Source of the DNA: Clostridiales bacterium
Lineage (GTDB): Bacteria; Bacillota; Clostridia; Monoglobales; Monoglobaceae
NCBI GenBank assembly: GCA_016303265.1
Contig: JAEDLZ010000037.1
Span: forward strand, 1 to 12,010
DNA length: 12,010 bases
Direction of reading: 5' to 3'
Part shown: positions 1 through 7,318 of the stretch, piece by piece
How positions within the stretch are numbered: position 1 is the stretch's first letter
How the letters are laid out: each line of letters starts with the position of its first letter
Made by a program: the position numbers and the translations under genes
Notes under the pieces: model-generated
What the model was told of the DNA's origin: nothing
Databases searched by the model: none
Seen by the model: the letters and a program-made list of their open reading frames with translations, nothing else

Positions 1-68
1 CAAATATTGCAATAGCGAAATTTAAATTTCTTCAAAAAATCATCTAATTTTTACCTATTTATGCAAAT

Positions 69-1037
69 TTATGAATAGATTAACGCGCTCCACTCATTTT
101 TTACCCTGACATTTTCACATTTAAGATTTGCCGCCGCAAGCGCCGCTTTTACCTCTTCCCGGCGCTCGTTTATAATTCCGGAGCAGATAAACACCCCGCC
201 CTCTTTCATAAATCCCCTTATGTATGGGGCGAGAGCTATTATTACATCCGAAACAATATTGGCAACCACTATATCGTATCCGGTTCCGAGCCTTTCCCGA
301 AGTCCGCTGTCCTCCGTCACATCTCCGGCAAAACCTGCCATACAATCCTTACTCAGCCCGTTCAGCTCAAGATTTGAAAATGCCACCTCAACCGCATTTT
401 CGTCTATGTCCGCCACTGTTGCCTTCTCTGCCCCCAGAAGCAACGCAATAACCGATAAAATTCCTGAACCGCAGCCTAAATCTAAAATTTTGTCACCGGG
501 GTTTATCACCTTTTCAATTTCTTCAATGCACATCTGAGTACTCTCATGAGAGCCCGTGCCAAAGCTCATGCCCGGATTTATTGTGAAAATAATGCGGTTT
601 TCGGGGTTTTTTACCTCGTCCTTTTCCCACTCGGGTACGATTAAAACCTTTTTACCTATCGGCAGAGGTCTGAAATATTTTTTCCAATTTTCCGACCAGT
701 CCTCATCCCTGACATTGTTGATTATAACTTCAAGACCTCCGAAATTCCCCTCCGTATCGCGCCTTTTAAGCTCCGCCATTTTCAATCGGACTGCCGCAAG
801 GCTTTCCGCCCCCACAGCGTCATCGCTTAAATAAAATGTGACGGAGGAAACACAATCCCGAAGCCTTTCAAGCTCCTCGTCCACATAGTCCCAATATTTT
901 CTGTTATTTTCCAAAAACTGAGCAAAATCATCCTTGTCGCTGATTATAACTCCGCTTATGCCCATATCATAAAGAACTCCGGTTACAGGCTCTATCCCTT
1001 CCGCCGTTGTTGTTATTTTAACCTCAATCCACTCCAT
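69..1037 (-). CDS. prmA: Ribosomal protein L11 methyltransferase PrmA
   Basis: Cytoplasmic SAM-dependent methyltransferase that, in the known family, methylates amino groups (lysines and the N-terminus) of ribosomal protein L11. The protein is 322 residues, a normal length for PrmA. An N-terminal substrate-recognition domain (about 1-100) is followed by the conserved linker DEDWSENWKKYFRPLPIG (111-128). Next come the PrmA signature NPGMSFGTGSHEST (154-167), SAM-binding motif I LDLGCGSGILS (185-195), the acidic motif II ADIDENAV (209-216) and the VANIVSDVI catalytic-loop motif (258-266). The ATG at 1037 has a GGGAGA ribosome binding site 7 bases upstream, and the stop is TAA at 71-69. It is the last gene of the heat-shock cluster, 133 bases after dnaJ, with two hairpins in the gap that may reduce read-through. 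No terminator is visible between its stop and the window edge. Confidence 0.96.
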   Translation of the reverse strand: MEWIEVKITTTAEGIEPVTGVLYDMGISGVIISDKDDFAQFLENNRKYWDYVDEELERLRDCVSSVTFYLSDDAVGAESLAAVRLKMAELKRRDTEGNFGGLEVIINNVRDEDWSENWKKYFRPLPIGKKVLIVPEWEKDEVKNPENRIIFTINPGMSFGTGSHESTQMCIEEIEKVINPGDKILDLGCGSGILSVIALLLGAEKATVADIDENAVEVAFSNLELNGLSKDCMAGFAGDVTEDSGLRERLGTGYDIVVANIVSDVIIALAPYIRGFMKEGGVFICSGIINERREEVKAALAAANLKCENVRVKNEWSALIYS

Positions 1038-1078
1038 AATTTCATCTCCCGACAGCTATTTTCCAAAACCGCAAAATT

Positions 1079-1102
1079 CCGCCATACCTAAGGGTATGAC
1101 GG
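1079..1102 (-). terminator. Terminator-like hairpin between dnaJ and prmA
   Basis: On the minus-strand transcript, CCGTCATACC (1102-1093) pairs with GGTATGGCGG (1088-1079) around a CTTA loop. This gives ten pairs including one G-U. The stem is followed by AATTTTGCGGTTTT, which is only moderately U-rich. It could be an intrinsic terminator or attenuator for the dnaK-dnaJ transcript that lets part of it continue into prmA, or an RNA-processing structure. The pairing is seen directly; the function is inferred. Confidence 0.5.
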
Positions 1103-1110
1103 GATTTTTC

Positions 1111-1149
1111 CGGGCACAAAGGTTCTTTAAAGTTTACAGCCTGTGCCCG
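1111..1149 (-). repeat. Inverted repeat in the dnaJ-prmA spacer
   Basis: CGGGCACA (1111-1118) and TGTGCCCG (1142-1149) form a perfect 8-base inverted repeat around 23 bases. An inner GG/CC pair (1121-1122 with 1140-1141) can extend the stem past a two-base bulge. It lies just after the dnaJ stop and just before the second hairpin, so the transcript here would carry two consecutive stem-loops. No U-run follows this one, so on its own it does not look like a terminator. Its role is unknown. Confidence 0.5.
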
Positions 1150-1170
1150 TATTCTCCTTCATATTCGTTT

Positions 1171-2322
1171 TTATTTTAATAAATCCTTCATTGCGTCAAA
1201 AAAGCTCTTTTTCTTGGTATACTTCACCGTTCCGACGCTTTCTCCGAACTTGCGCAGCAAATCCTTCTGCTCCTTATTAAGTCCTTTCGGCGTTTCTACG
1301 ATAACCTTAACATATTGGTCGCCTCTTGCTCCGCCGCCGTGAATTTTCGGAACACCTCTGCCTTTAAGGCGAAATACCGTATCGGATTGCGTTCCCTCAG
1401 GAATGTCATAACTTACTTTGCCGTCAATTGTAGGAACTTCGATTTCCGCACCGAGAGTTGCTTCGACAAATGTTATGGGGAACTCGCACATAATATCCTG
1501 CCCCTGACGGGTGAACACCTTATGCTTTTTAACATTGACAGCCACCAGAAGGTCGCCGCTCGGTCCGCCGTTTTTGCCAACATTTCCCTGTCCGCTGACG
1601 GAAACCATCTGACCCGTATCTATGCCTGCCGGGATTTTAACCTTTATCTTGCGTGACTTAAACTCCTCGCCTTTTCCGCCGCAAACAGTACACGGATTGG
1701 TCACAATCTTGCCCTTTCCTCCGCACTTGCTGCAGGGACGGACATTTTGCATCTGTCCGAACATTGTATTCTGAACGGTTCTGACCTGGCCTGTACCTCC
1801 GCAATTACCGCAGGTTACGGGGCTGCTACCCTTTGCTGCGCCGCTGCCGTTGCAGGCAGTACATTTTTCCGACCGCCTTACGGTAACCTCAACTTCCTTA
1901 CCAAAGCACGCCTCTTCAAAGGTCAGGTCAACCCTTACCTGAATATCGCTGCCCTTTTTCGGAGCGTTCGGATTTCGTCTTGAACTGCCGCCGAATCCGC
2001 CGCCGAATAAATCAAATATATCCTCAAAACCGCCGAATCCGCCGAATCCGCCGCCGCTCTCATAACCGCCGCCTGCGCCAAAATTGGGGTCAACCCCTGC
2101 ATGACCGAACTGGTCATATCTGTGACGCTTAGTATCATCGCTTAAAACCTCATAAGCCTCGGAAGCCTCTTTAAATTTTTCTTCCGCCTCCTTCGCCTTA
2201 TCTCCCGGATTCAAATCCGGATGATACTTTTTGGCAAGCTTTCTGTATGCCTTTTTTATTTCATCGGCGCTTGCAGTCTTATCAACGCCAAGCACCTCAT
2301 AATAATCTCTCTTATCCGCCAA
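1171..2322 (-). CDS. dnaJ: Chaperone protein DnaJ (Hsp40)
   Basis: Co-chaperone that delivers unfolded substrates to DnaK and stimulates its ATPase. It is a full class I DnaJ of 383 residues counted from the preferred start. The J domain (about 1-70) has HPD at 34-36. A Gly/Phe-rich region spans about 81-115. Four CxxCxGxG zinc-binding repeats have cysteine pairs at 154/157, 171/174, 197/200 and 211/214. Two C-terminal substrate-binding domains and a short basic tail follow. The longest frame begins with GTG at 2331. I prefer TTG at 2322, because it gives the family-typical N-terminus MADKRDYYEVLGV and has GGTGA (2332-2328) 5 bases upstream, whereas that motif overlaps the GTG codon itself. 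It lies 74 bases after dnaK, across a strong hairpin. Expression should follow the CIRCE promoter. Confidence 0.97.
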   Translation of the reverse strand: MADKRDYYEVLGVDKTASADEIKKAYRKLAKKYHPDLNPGDKAKEAEEKFKEASEAYEVLSDDTKRHRYDQFGHAGVDPNFGAGGGYESGGGFGGFGGFEDIFDLFGGGFGGSSRRNPNAPKKGSDIQVRVDLTFEEACFGKEVEVTVRRSEKCTACNGSGAAKGSSPVTCGNCGGTGQVRTVQNTMFGQMQNVRPCSKCGGKGKIVTNPCTVCGGKGEEFKSRKIKVKIPAGIDTGQMVSVSGQGNVGKNGGPSGDLLVAVNVKKHKVFTRQGQDIMCEFPITFVEATLGAEIEVPTIDGKVSYDIPEGTQSDTVFRLKGRGVPKIHGGGARGDQYVKVIVETPKGLNKEQKDLLRKFGESVGTVKYTKKKSFFDAMKDLLK

Positions 2323-2353
2323 ATCTCTCACCCACCAAATAAATGCAAAATAT

Positions 2354-2384
2354 GTCCGTTTCGGGGGATTACCCCGAAACGAAC
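2354..2384 (-). terminator. Strong hairpin between dnaK and dnaJ
   Basis: CGTTTCGGGG (2357-2366) and CCCCGAAACG (2372-2381) are perfect 10-base arms around a 5-base loop. Two further pairs, 2354-2355 with 2383-2384, lie beyond a single mismatch. In the transcript the stem begins about 12 bases after the dnaK stop and is followed by the AT-rich ATATTTTGCATTTATTT. This fits a leaky intrinsic terminator, or a stem protecting the 3' end of a processed dnaK message. Because dnaJ follows directly and has no visible promoter of its own, complete termination is unlikely. Confidence 0.65.
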
Positions 2385-2396
2385 ACCAAATATCAA

Positions 2397-4244
2397 TTAC
2401 TTATCTTCGTCAACAACCTTATAGTCCGCGTCAACAACATTATCACCGGCACTGCCTGAACCTTCTGTGCCGCCTGCCGCACCCTGCTGAGCCTGCTGCT
2501 GTGCTGCCGCCTGCTCATAAAGCTTCTGGGATACCGCATAAAATTTCTGAGATACCGCCTCTGTCTGAGTCTTAACCGCCTCGACATCAAAATCGTCTGT
2601 CTTTATCATATCCTTGAGCTTATCAACCTCTGCCTGGATTCCGCTCTTTTCATCTGCGGAAATCTTATCTCCAAGCTCGCCTAATGTCTTTTCGGTCTGA
2701 TAAACCATGTTGTCGGCTGTATTCTTCGTATCAATCTTTTCTTTATTTTTCTTATCCTCTGCCGCATACTGTTCTGCTTCCTTAACAGCCTTTTCTATAT
2801 CTTCATCGGAGAGGTTTGTGCTTGATGTTATTGTAACATCCTGCGAATTGCCCGTTCCGAGGTCCTTTGCGGTAACATGAACAATACCGTTTGCATCAAT
2901 ATCGAATGTAACTTCTATCTGCGGAACACCTCTGGGTGCCGGCGGAATATTGTTAAGGCTGAATCTACCGAGAGTTTTGTTATACTGCGCCATTTCGCGC
3001 TCGCCCTGAAGAACATGAACTTCAACGCTGGTCTGACCGTCAGCGGCAGTTGAGAATACCTGGCTCTTGTTTGTCGGAATGGTTGTGTTTCTGTCGATAA
3101 TCTTTGTAAACACACCGCCCATTGTTTCAATACCCAAGGAAAGAGGAGTTACATCAAGGAGAACCAAATCCTCGACCTCGCCTGTCAGCACACCGCCCTG
3201 GATACAAGCGCCGAGAGCAACACACTCATCAGGGTTGATTCCCTTATGCGGCTCTTTTCCGATTAACTTCTGAACCGCCTCCTGAACAGCGGGGATTCTT
3301 GAAGAACCGCCCACAAGCAGCACTTTATCTATTTCGTTTACACTGATTCCGGCGTCGGCAATCGCCTTCTTTGAAGGCTCCATTGTATTTTCAACCAGGT
3401 CTGCCGTAAGCTCGTTAAATTTCTGCCTTGAAATGGTAACATCAAGATGTTTCGGTCCTGTTGCGTCCGCTGTTATAAACGGAAGATTTACATTTGTTGT
3501 TGTAACTCCCGAAAGCTCGATTTTTGCTTTTTCGGCAGCCTCCTTAAGTCTTTGCAGAGCCATCTTATCCTGTTTTAAGTCTATTCCGTTTTCCTTCTTG
3601 AATTCGTCTGCGAGATAATCGATAAGCTTCTGGTCAAAATCATCTCCGCCAAGGCGGTTGTTTCCGTTTGTTGCGAGAACCTCAAAAACACCGTCTCCGA
3701 TTTCAAGAATCGATACATCGAATGTACCGCCGCCAAGGTCATATACCATTATTTTCTGGTCGCTGTCCTTATCAAGGCCGTACGCCAACGCTGCCGCCGT
3801 AGGCTCGTTGATGATTCTCTTAACATCAAGACCGGCTATTTTGCCGGCATCCTTTGTTGCCTGACGCTGTGCGTCGCTAAAATAAGCCGGAACGGTTATA
3901 ACAGCCTCCGTAACCTTTTCTCCGAGATAGCTCTCCGCATCTGACTTAAGCTTTTGGAGAATCATTGCGGAAATTTCCTGCGGTGTATATTTCTTGTCAT
4001 CTATTGTAACCTTATAATCGCTGCCCATTTCTCTCTTAATTGAGATTATAGTCTTGTCGGGGTTTGTTATCGCCTGTCTCTTTGCGACCTGACCCACAAG
4101 CCTTTCGCCCGTCTTGGTAAAAGCCACTACAGACGGAGTTGTTCTTGCACCCTCGGGGTTAGCTATTACTGTCGGCTCTCCGCCTTCCATAACAGCAACA
4201 CATGAGTTTGTTGTTCCTAAATCGATACCTATGATTTTTCCCAT
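2397..4244 (-). CDS. dnaK: Chaperone protein DnaK (Hsp70)
   Basis: ATP-driven cytoplasmic Hsp70 chaperone that folds nascent proteins and refolds stress-damaged ones with DnaJ and GrpE. The protein is 615 residues. The nucleotide-binding domain has phosphate-1 motif IGIDLGTTNSC (5-15), NEPTAAALAYG (146-156), phosphate-2 motif VYDLGGGTFDVS (167-178) and the adenosine motif VLLVGGSSRIP (308-318). The interdomain linker VLLDVTPLSLG (361-371) leads into the beta-sandwich substrate domain and helical lid. A Gln/Ala/Gly-rich tail ends in an acidic stretch, VVDADYKVVDEDK. The segment after about residue 70 is short, lacking the insert found in E. coli-type DnaK, which is a Gram-positive signature. 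The ATG at 4244 has AAGGAAG 8 bases upstream. It lies 37 bases after grpE in the HrcA-controlled operon. Confidence 0.99.
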   Translation of the reverse strand: MGKIIGIDLGTTNSCVAVMEGGEPTVIANPEGARTTPSVVAFTKTGERLVGQVAKRQAITNPDKTIISIKREMGSDYKVTIDDKKYTPQEISAMILQKLKSDAESYLGEKVTEAVITVPAYFSDAQRQATKDAGKIAGLDVKRIINEPTAAALAYGLDKDSDQKIMVYDLGGGTFDVSILEIGDGVFEVLATNGNNRLGGDDFDQKLIDYLADEFKKENGIDLKQDKMALQRLKEAAEKAKIELSGVTTTNVNLPFITADATGPKHLDVTISRQKFNELTADLVENTMEPSKKAIADAGISVNEIDKVLLVGGSSRIPAVQEAVQKLIGKEPHKGINPDECVALGACIQGGVLTGEVEDLVLLDVTPLSLGIETMGGVFTKIIDRNTTIPTNKSQVFSTAADGQTSVEVHVLQGEREMAQYNKTLGRFSLNNIPPAPRGVPQIEVTFDIDANGIVHVTAKDLGTGNSQDVTITSSTNLSDEDIEKAVKEAEQYAAEDKKNKEKIDTKNTADNMVYQTEKTLGELGDKISADEKSGIQAEVDKLKDMIKTDDFDVEAVKTQTEAVSQKFYAVSQKLYEQAAAQQQAQQGAAGGTEGSGSAGDNVVDADYKVVDEDK

Positions 4245-4281
4245 AATAAAAACTTCCTTTCTATATAAATAAAATAATTAA

Positions 4282-4881
4282 CTAATTTGAAACCTTAACC
4301 ATTGAATGTCGGATTACTTTATTTTTATACATATAGCCCTTCATAAATTCTTCACTTACGGTATTTTCTCCGAATTCATCATTTTCATCATGCATAACCG
4401 CGTCATGTCTTTCAGGGTCAAACGCCTCGCCAACGGAGGGTATTGCCTCGATTCCTATGTCCGCCAAAACATCGCAAAACTGCTTATCAATCATTTTTAC
4501 CCCGTCGGCAATTGTTCCGGCCTCCGCCCCCTCAATCGTTGTAAGCGCGCGCTCTAAATTATCCTTGACAGGAAGAATTTTCTCAACGGCAGCGCAAACT
4601 CCCATGGAATACAGTTCATCCCGCTCCTTTGCGGTGCGCTTTTTGAAATTATCAAACTCCGCCGCACTTCGCACAAGCTTATCGCGAAGCGCCGCAATTT
4701 CGTTTGCAAGCTCCTCTTCTTTCGACAGATTGGCGCTTTCTTCCTCCTGCGCTTCTGTTTCTTCCGCCGCCTTATCTTCTTCCAAAGAAGGCTCAGCCAT
4801 ATCTTCGGCTTTTACCTCTTCAATTTCTTCGTTAATTTCGTTTGTTTGAACTTCCTTATTATTTTCATCCTTCTTCGCCAT
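4282..4881 (-). CDS. grpE: Nucleotide exchange factor GrpE
   Basis: Releases ADP from DnaK so that the chaperone cycle can restart; in known homologues it acts as a dimer. The protein is 199 residues. A strongly acidic, probably disordered N-terminus (about 12-60) is followed by a long dimerisation helix (about 55-110, including RSAAEFDNFKKRTAKERDEL). The C-terminal beta domain carries the family signature FDPERHDAVMHD (154-165), then KGYMYKNKVIRHSMVKVSN at the very end (181-199). The ATG at 4881 lies inside the last codons of hrcA, overlapping it by 17 bases, with GGAG (4894-4891) 9 bases upstream. This suggests translational coupling to the repressor gene. The stop codon is TAG. dnaK follows after 37 bases. 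Confidence 0.97.
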   Translation of the reverse strand: MAKKDENNKEVQTNEINEEIEEVKAEDMAEPSLEEDKAAEETEAQEEESANLSKEEELANEIAALRDKLVRSAAEFDNFKKRTAKERDELYSMGVCAAVEKILPVKDNLERALTTIEGAEAGTIADGVKMIDKQFCDVLADIGIEAIPSVGEAFDPERHDAVMHDENDEFGENTVSEEFMKGYMYKNKVIRHSMVKVSN

Positions 4882-5980
4882 TTATGTCATCTCCATTCTT
4901 TGTATCAGCCGCCTCTAAAAGCCCATGTACGCTTTTTCTGTTTGCTCCGCCGAATTTATCGCCCAGAACATCACTAAGCTGTTTCGCAAAATACTCAAGG
5001 GCGGATATAACCTTTGAATAATCCATTCTTGCAGGTCCTACAACGCCTATAACGCCCCAAATATTTTCCGAAACCTTATACGGCGCTAATATAACGCTGT
5101 TGCTTTTAAGCTCTTCAACCGGGATTTCATCGCCTATCATAATCTTCATATCACCGTTTGCGGGCATTTCGGAAATAAGCTGAGTAAGATTCTCCTTATT
5201 TTCCATTGCGGAAAAAATTTTTTTGACCTTCTCAATATCGTTATATTCCGGAAAAGCAAATATACTTGAAAGTCCTTCAACAAAAATCTGTTTCTTGTCA
5301 ATTTCCGAAACTGCGTCATGAACCAACTCAAGAACCGAGGTGAGAATTTCAATATTTCCTCCCACTGCGCCATGAACCTTCATAACATTTTTCAGATTGA
5401 TTTCCGAAAGAGTAAGCCCTGCCAGATTTTCATTCAGAACCTTATTGAGCTTTTCAACAAATTCCTCGGTAATTTCTTCCTTAAGCCGCAGAAGCTTGTT
5501 CTGAATAATCCCCGACCGATCGGAAATTATCACCATAACAGTATATTGATCCACGGCAACGACCTTTATATTATTAACAAGCCCCGTTTCCGCCGCAGGA
5601 AGAACACCTATAACGGGAAGTCCGGTTACATTTGAAAAAGCCGCCGCAACCGCATGTACAATTTTATCAAGCTCTTTTGTTTTTTGGATAACCGCATTAT
5701 GAAGTTTTTCAATCTCCGAAGCGGTCATCTCATATTTTTGCATGAGATTGTCTACATAGAGCCTGTACCCACGAGTTGACGGTACGCGCCCTGCCGATGT
5801 GTGGGGCTGAACCAAAAGTCCCATTTCCTCAAGGTCCCCCATCTCATTTCGGATTGTTGCCGCACTGAGATTCAGGTCGGACTTTTTGGAAATACTCCTC
5901 GAGCCGACAGGCTCTGCCGTGTTAATATAATCCTCAACAACCGCCTGAAGTATTGTCTTCTTTCTGTCGTCCAATGCCAT
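4865..5980 (-). CDS. hrcA: Heat-inducible transcription repressor HrcA
   Basis: Repressor of class I heat-shock genes that binds CIRCE operators; in well-studied relatives its activity depends on the GroEL chaperonin. The protein is 371 residues. The N-terminal winged-helix DNA-binding domain has the conserved start MALDDRKKTILQAVVEDYI, then TAEPVGSRSI (21-30), the recognition region LSAATIRNEMGDLEEMGLL (38-56) and HTSAGRVPSTRGYRLYVD (60-77). A GAF-like middle region follows, then the C-terminal stretch WGVIGVVGPARMDYSKVISALEY (308-330). An acidic hydrophilic tail of about 25 residues follows the usual core. The ATG at 5980 is preceded by AAGGTGAG (5993-5986). It is the first gene after the CIRCE element, so it should repress its own operon. 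Confidence 0.98.
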   Translation of the reverse strand: MALDDRKKTILQAVVEDYINTAEPVGSRSISKKSDLNLSAATIRNEMGDLEEMGLLVQPHTSAGRVPSTRGYRLYVDNLMQKYEMTASEIEKLHNAVIQKTKELDKIVHAVAAAFSNVTGLPVIGVLPAAETGLVNNIKVVAVDQYTVMVIISDRSGIIQNKLLRLKEEITEEFVEKLNKVLNENLAGLTLSEINLKNVMKVHGAVGGNIEILTSVLELVHDAVSEIDKKQIFVEGLSSIFAFPEYNDIEKVKKIFSAMENKENLTQLISEMPANGDMKIMIGDEIPVEELKSNSVILAPYKVSENIWGVIGVVGPARMDYSKVISALEYFAKQLSDVLGDKFGGANRKSVHGLLEAADTKNGDDINGEEG

Positions 5981-6008
5981 CCCTGCTCACCTTCTTATAA
6001 CAGGTTTG

Positions 6009-6035
6009 TTAGCACTCAACAATATGGAGTGCTAA
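6009..6035. promoter_or_regulatory. CIRCE operator (HrcA binding site)
   Basis: TTAGCACTC (6009-6017) and GAGTGCTAA (6027-6035) are separated by exactly nine bases. This matches the established CIRCE consensus TTAGCACTC-N9-GAGTGCTAA with no mismatch. It begins about a dozen bases after the -10 element of the hrcA promoter, so it lies at or just after the transcription start and also within the leader RNA, 29 bases from the hrcA start codon. HrcA bound here would block initiation of hrcA-grpE-dnaK-dnaJ. Confidence 0.98.
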
Positions 6036-6046
6036 ACCATACTTAT

Positions 6047-6075
6047 AATATATCACCCAATCTTTGTTTTGTCAA
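6047..6075 (-). promoter_or_regulatory. Sigma-A promoter of the hrcA operon
   Basis: On the minus strand, a perfect TTGACA -35 box (6075-6070) is followed after exactly 17 bases by the -10 box TATATT (6052-6047). Transcription should start near 6040, just ahead of CIRCE. The -35 box sits about 17 bases past the hemW stop, so the heat-shock operon has its own vegetative promoter. No alternative sigma-factor (sigma-32 type) signature was seen. Confidence 0.88.
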
Positions 6076-6091
6076 CACTTTTTTTAATTTT

Positions 6092-7192
6092 TTATACGAA
6101 ATCGGATAAAATATTATTGCTTACATATAAAAATTCCGGTTTTATAAACAGTCTGCCGTCTTTAATTCTCATTACATTCATATTTGTATATTTTTTAATT
6201 TGCTCACCGAAAACACTGTTTATGCTTTTGCCGAAAATTTTATTAAAGTTATCAAGGCTTATTCCCTCCTCAAGTCTGAGCCCTAAAAAAACAAACTGGC
6301 TCATTTTATCAAACTCGGTCAGTATTTCTTCATTTTCTAAGGCTGGCCCGCCTTGCTTTACAGCTTCAATATACTTTTTCACATTTGAAATTTTGGAAAA
6401 TCGTTTTCCTTTATATAACGAATACGCCCCTGCACCGATTCCCATGTAGTCATCAAGTGTCCAGTATTTCGTGTTGTGTCTTGATATTTTCCCGTCACGG
6501 GCAAAGTTGGAAATTTCATAACGGTCGTAGCCGCATTTTTTTAAGAAACTTACGCAAAGCTCATACATATCTGCGCAGCAGTCATCATCGGGAAGATTGA
6601 GCTTCATTTTCGCAAAAGGGGTTCCGTTTTCCACCTTCAGACAATATGCAGATATATGTTCGCTTTTATAAGAAACCGCTTTATAAAGGGTCTTTTCAAA
6701 CTTACTTACAGTCTGTCCCAAAAGTCCGAACATAACATCTATGGAAATATTATCAAATCCCGCCCTTCTGGCATTTTGAAAGCACTCGTCAAAATCCTCT
6801 GCTGTGTGAATCCTGCCCAGCATTTTAAGCTCCTCGTCATCTGCGCTTTGAAGTCCTATGCTCAGACGGTTTGCACCTGCCCTGCGAAGATTCATCAAGT
6901 CATCAAAAGTCGCAGTACCCGGATTACATTCGACGGTTATTTCACAATTTTCCGTCCTGTTTGTTATGCTTTTTATAAGCTTGGTTAAATAAAAATTATC
7001 CACAGCCGTGGGCGTACCTCCGCCTATATAAATTGTATCAAAAGTATCCCCGTTTTTCTTTGTACTTTCAATTTCTTTGTCAAGGCAGAAAAAATAGTCC
7101 TCAAACAGATTCTCAAGCCCCGAAAAGGAATTAAAATCACAGTATTTGCATTTCTGAACACAAAACGGAATATGGATATAAAGTCCGTACAT
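6092..7192 (-). CDS. hemW: Radical SAM family heme chaperone HemW
   Basis: Member of the HemN-like radical SAM family. HemW binds heme and is thought to insert it into target proteins; it is often mis-annotated as oxygen-independent coproporphyrinogen III oxidase. From the preferred start it is 366 residues. The [4Fe-4S] motif is C11-C15-C18 followed by Asp-Phe, in YIHIPFCVQKCKYCDF. The Phe replaces the fourth cysteine of true HemN, favouring HemW. GGGTPT (57-62), ECNPGT (88-93) and the HNTKYW motif (239-244) agree. The longest frame starts at ATG 7201. I prefer ATG 7192, because AAAGAGG (7208-7202) touches the first ATG but lies 9 bases from the second, and MYGLYIHIPFC matches the family start. 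hemW directly before hrcA is a common Bacillota arrangement. Confidence 0.95.
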   Translation of the reverse strand: MYGLYIHIPFCVQKCKYCDFNSFSGLENLFEDYFFCLDKEIESTKKNGDTFDTIYIGGGTPTAVDNFYLTKLIKSITNRTENCEITVECNPGTATFDDLMNLRRAGANRLSIGLQSADDEELKMLGRIHTAEDFDECFQNARRAGFDNISIDVMFGLLGQTVSKFEKTLYKAVSYKSEHISAYCLKVENGTPFAKMKLNLPDDDCCADMYELCVSFLKKCGYDRYEISNFARDGKISRHNTKYWTLDDYMGIGAGAYSLYKGKRFSKISNVKKYIEAVKQGGPALENEEILTEFDKMSQFVFLGLRLEEGISLDNFNKIFGKSINSVFGEQIKKYTNMNVMRIKDGRLFIKPEFLYVSNNILSDFV

Positions 7193-7257
7193 AAAATCCA
7201 TCCTCTTTAGAAAAAATAAATAAAACGGCGGAAAACAGGCAATTTCCTATAATGCAA

Positions 7258-7290
7258 GAAACAACAGCCGCTGTTTGCAGCTGTTGTTTC
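7258..7290 (-). terminator. Intrinsic terminator-like hairpin after the SLH gene
   Basis: GAAACAACAGC (7258-7268) and GCTGTTGTTTC (7280-7290) are perfect 11-base arms around an 11-base loop, which can itself pair GC with GC past a mismatch. It starts 28 bases after the stop codon of the minus-strand SLH gene. On that strand the stem ends in TTTC followed by TTGCATTAT, a short and imperfect U-tract. It probably ends the SLH transcript and separates it from hemW. Confidence 0.72.
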
Positions 7291-7318
7291 AAAAAATTTA
7301 CATCAATGCTACCTTATA

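Noticed and set aside
1..68. A short plus-strand open stretch ending in TAA at 45-47, and perfect palindromes at 17-30 and 6-13.
   Set aside because: The open stretch is only about 14 codons from the window edge, so a converging gene cannot be told from chance. The palindromes are AT-rich and short, with no terminator features.
1128..1163. A tiny minus-strand frame of 11 codons starting ATG just after dnaJ (beginning Met-Lys-Glu-Asn-Thr).
   Set aside because: It is very short, has no convincing ribosome binding site, and overlaps the inverted repeat; probably chance.
1982..2070. Repeated CCGCCGAAT-type units in dnaJ that look like a short tandem repeat.
   Set aside because: They encode the normal Gly/Phe-rich linker of DnaJ; the repetition follows from amino-acid composition and is not an independent element.
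6095..7192. Annotation of this gene as HemN coproporphyrinogen III oxidase.
   Set aside because: The cysteine motif ends CDF, not the CxC of true HemN, and the HNxxYW motif and short length fit HemW.
7202..7257. A TATAAT string at 7248-7253 and weak minus-strand promoter-like pairs ahead of hemW.
   Set aside because: TATAAT is on the wrong strand for hemW, and the minus-strand candidates have poor boxes or would start inside the ribosome binding site.
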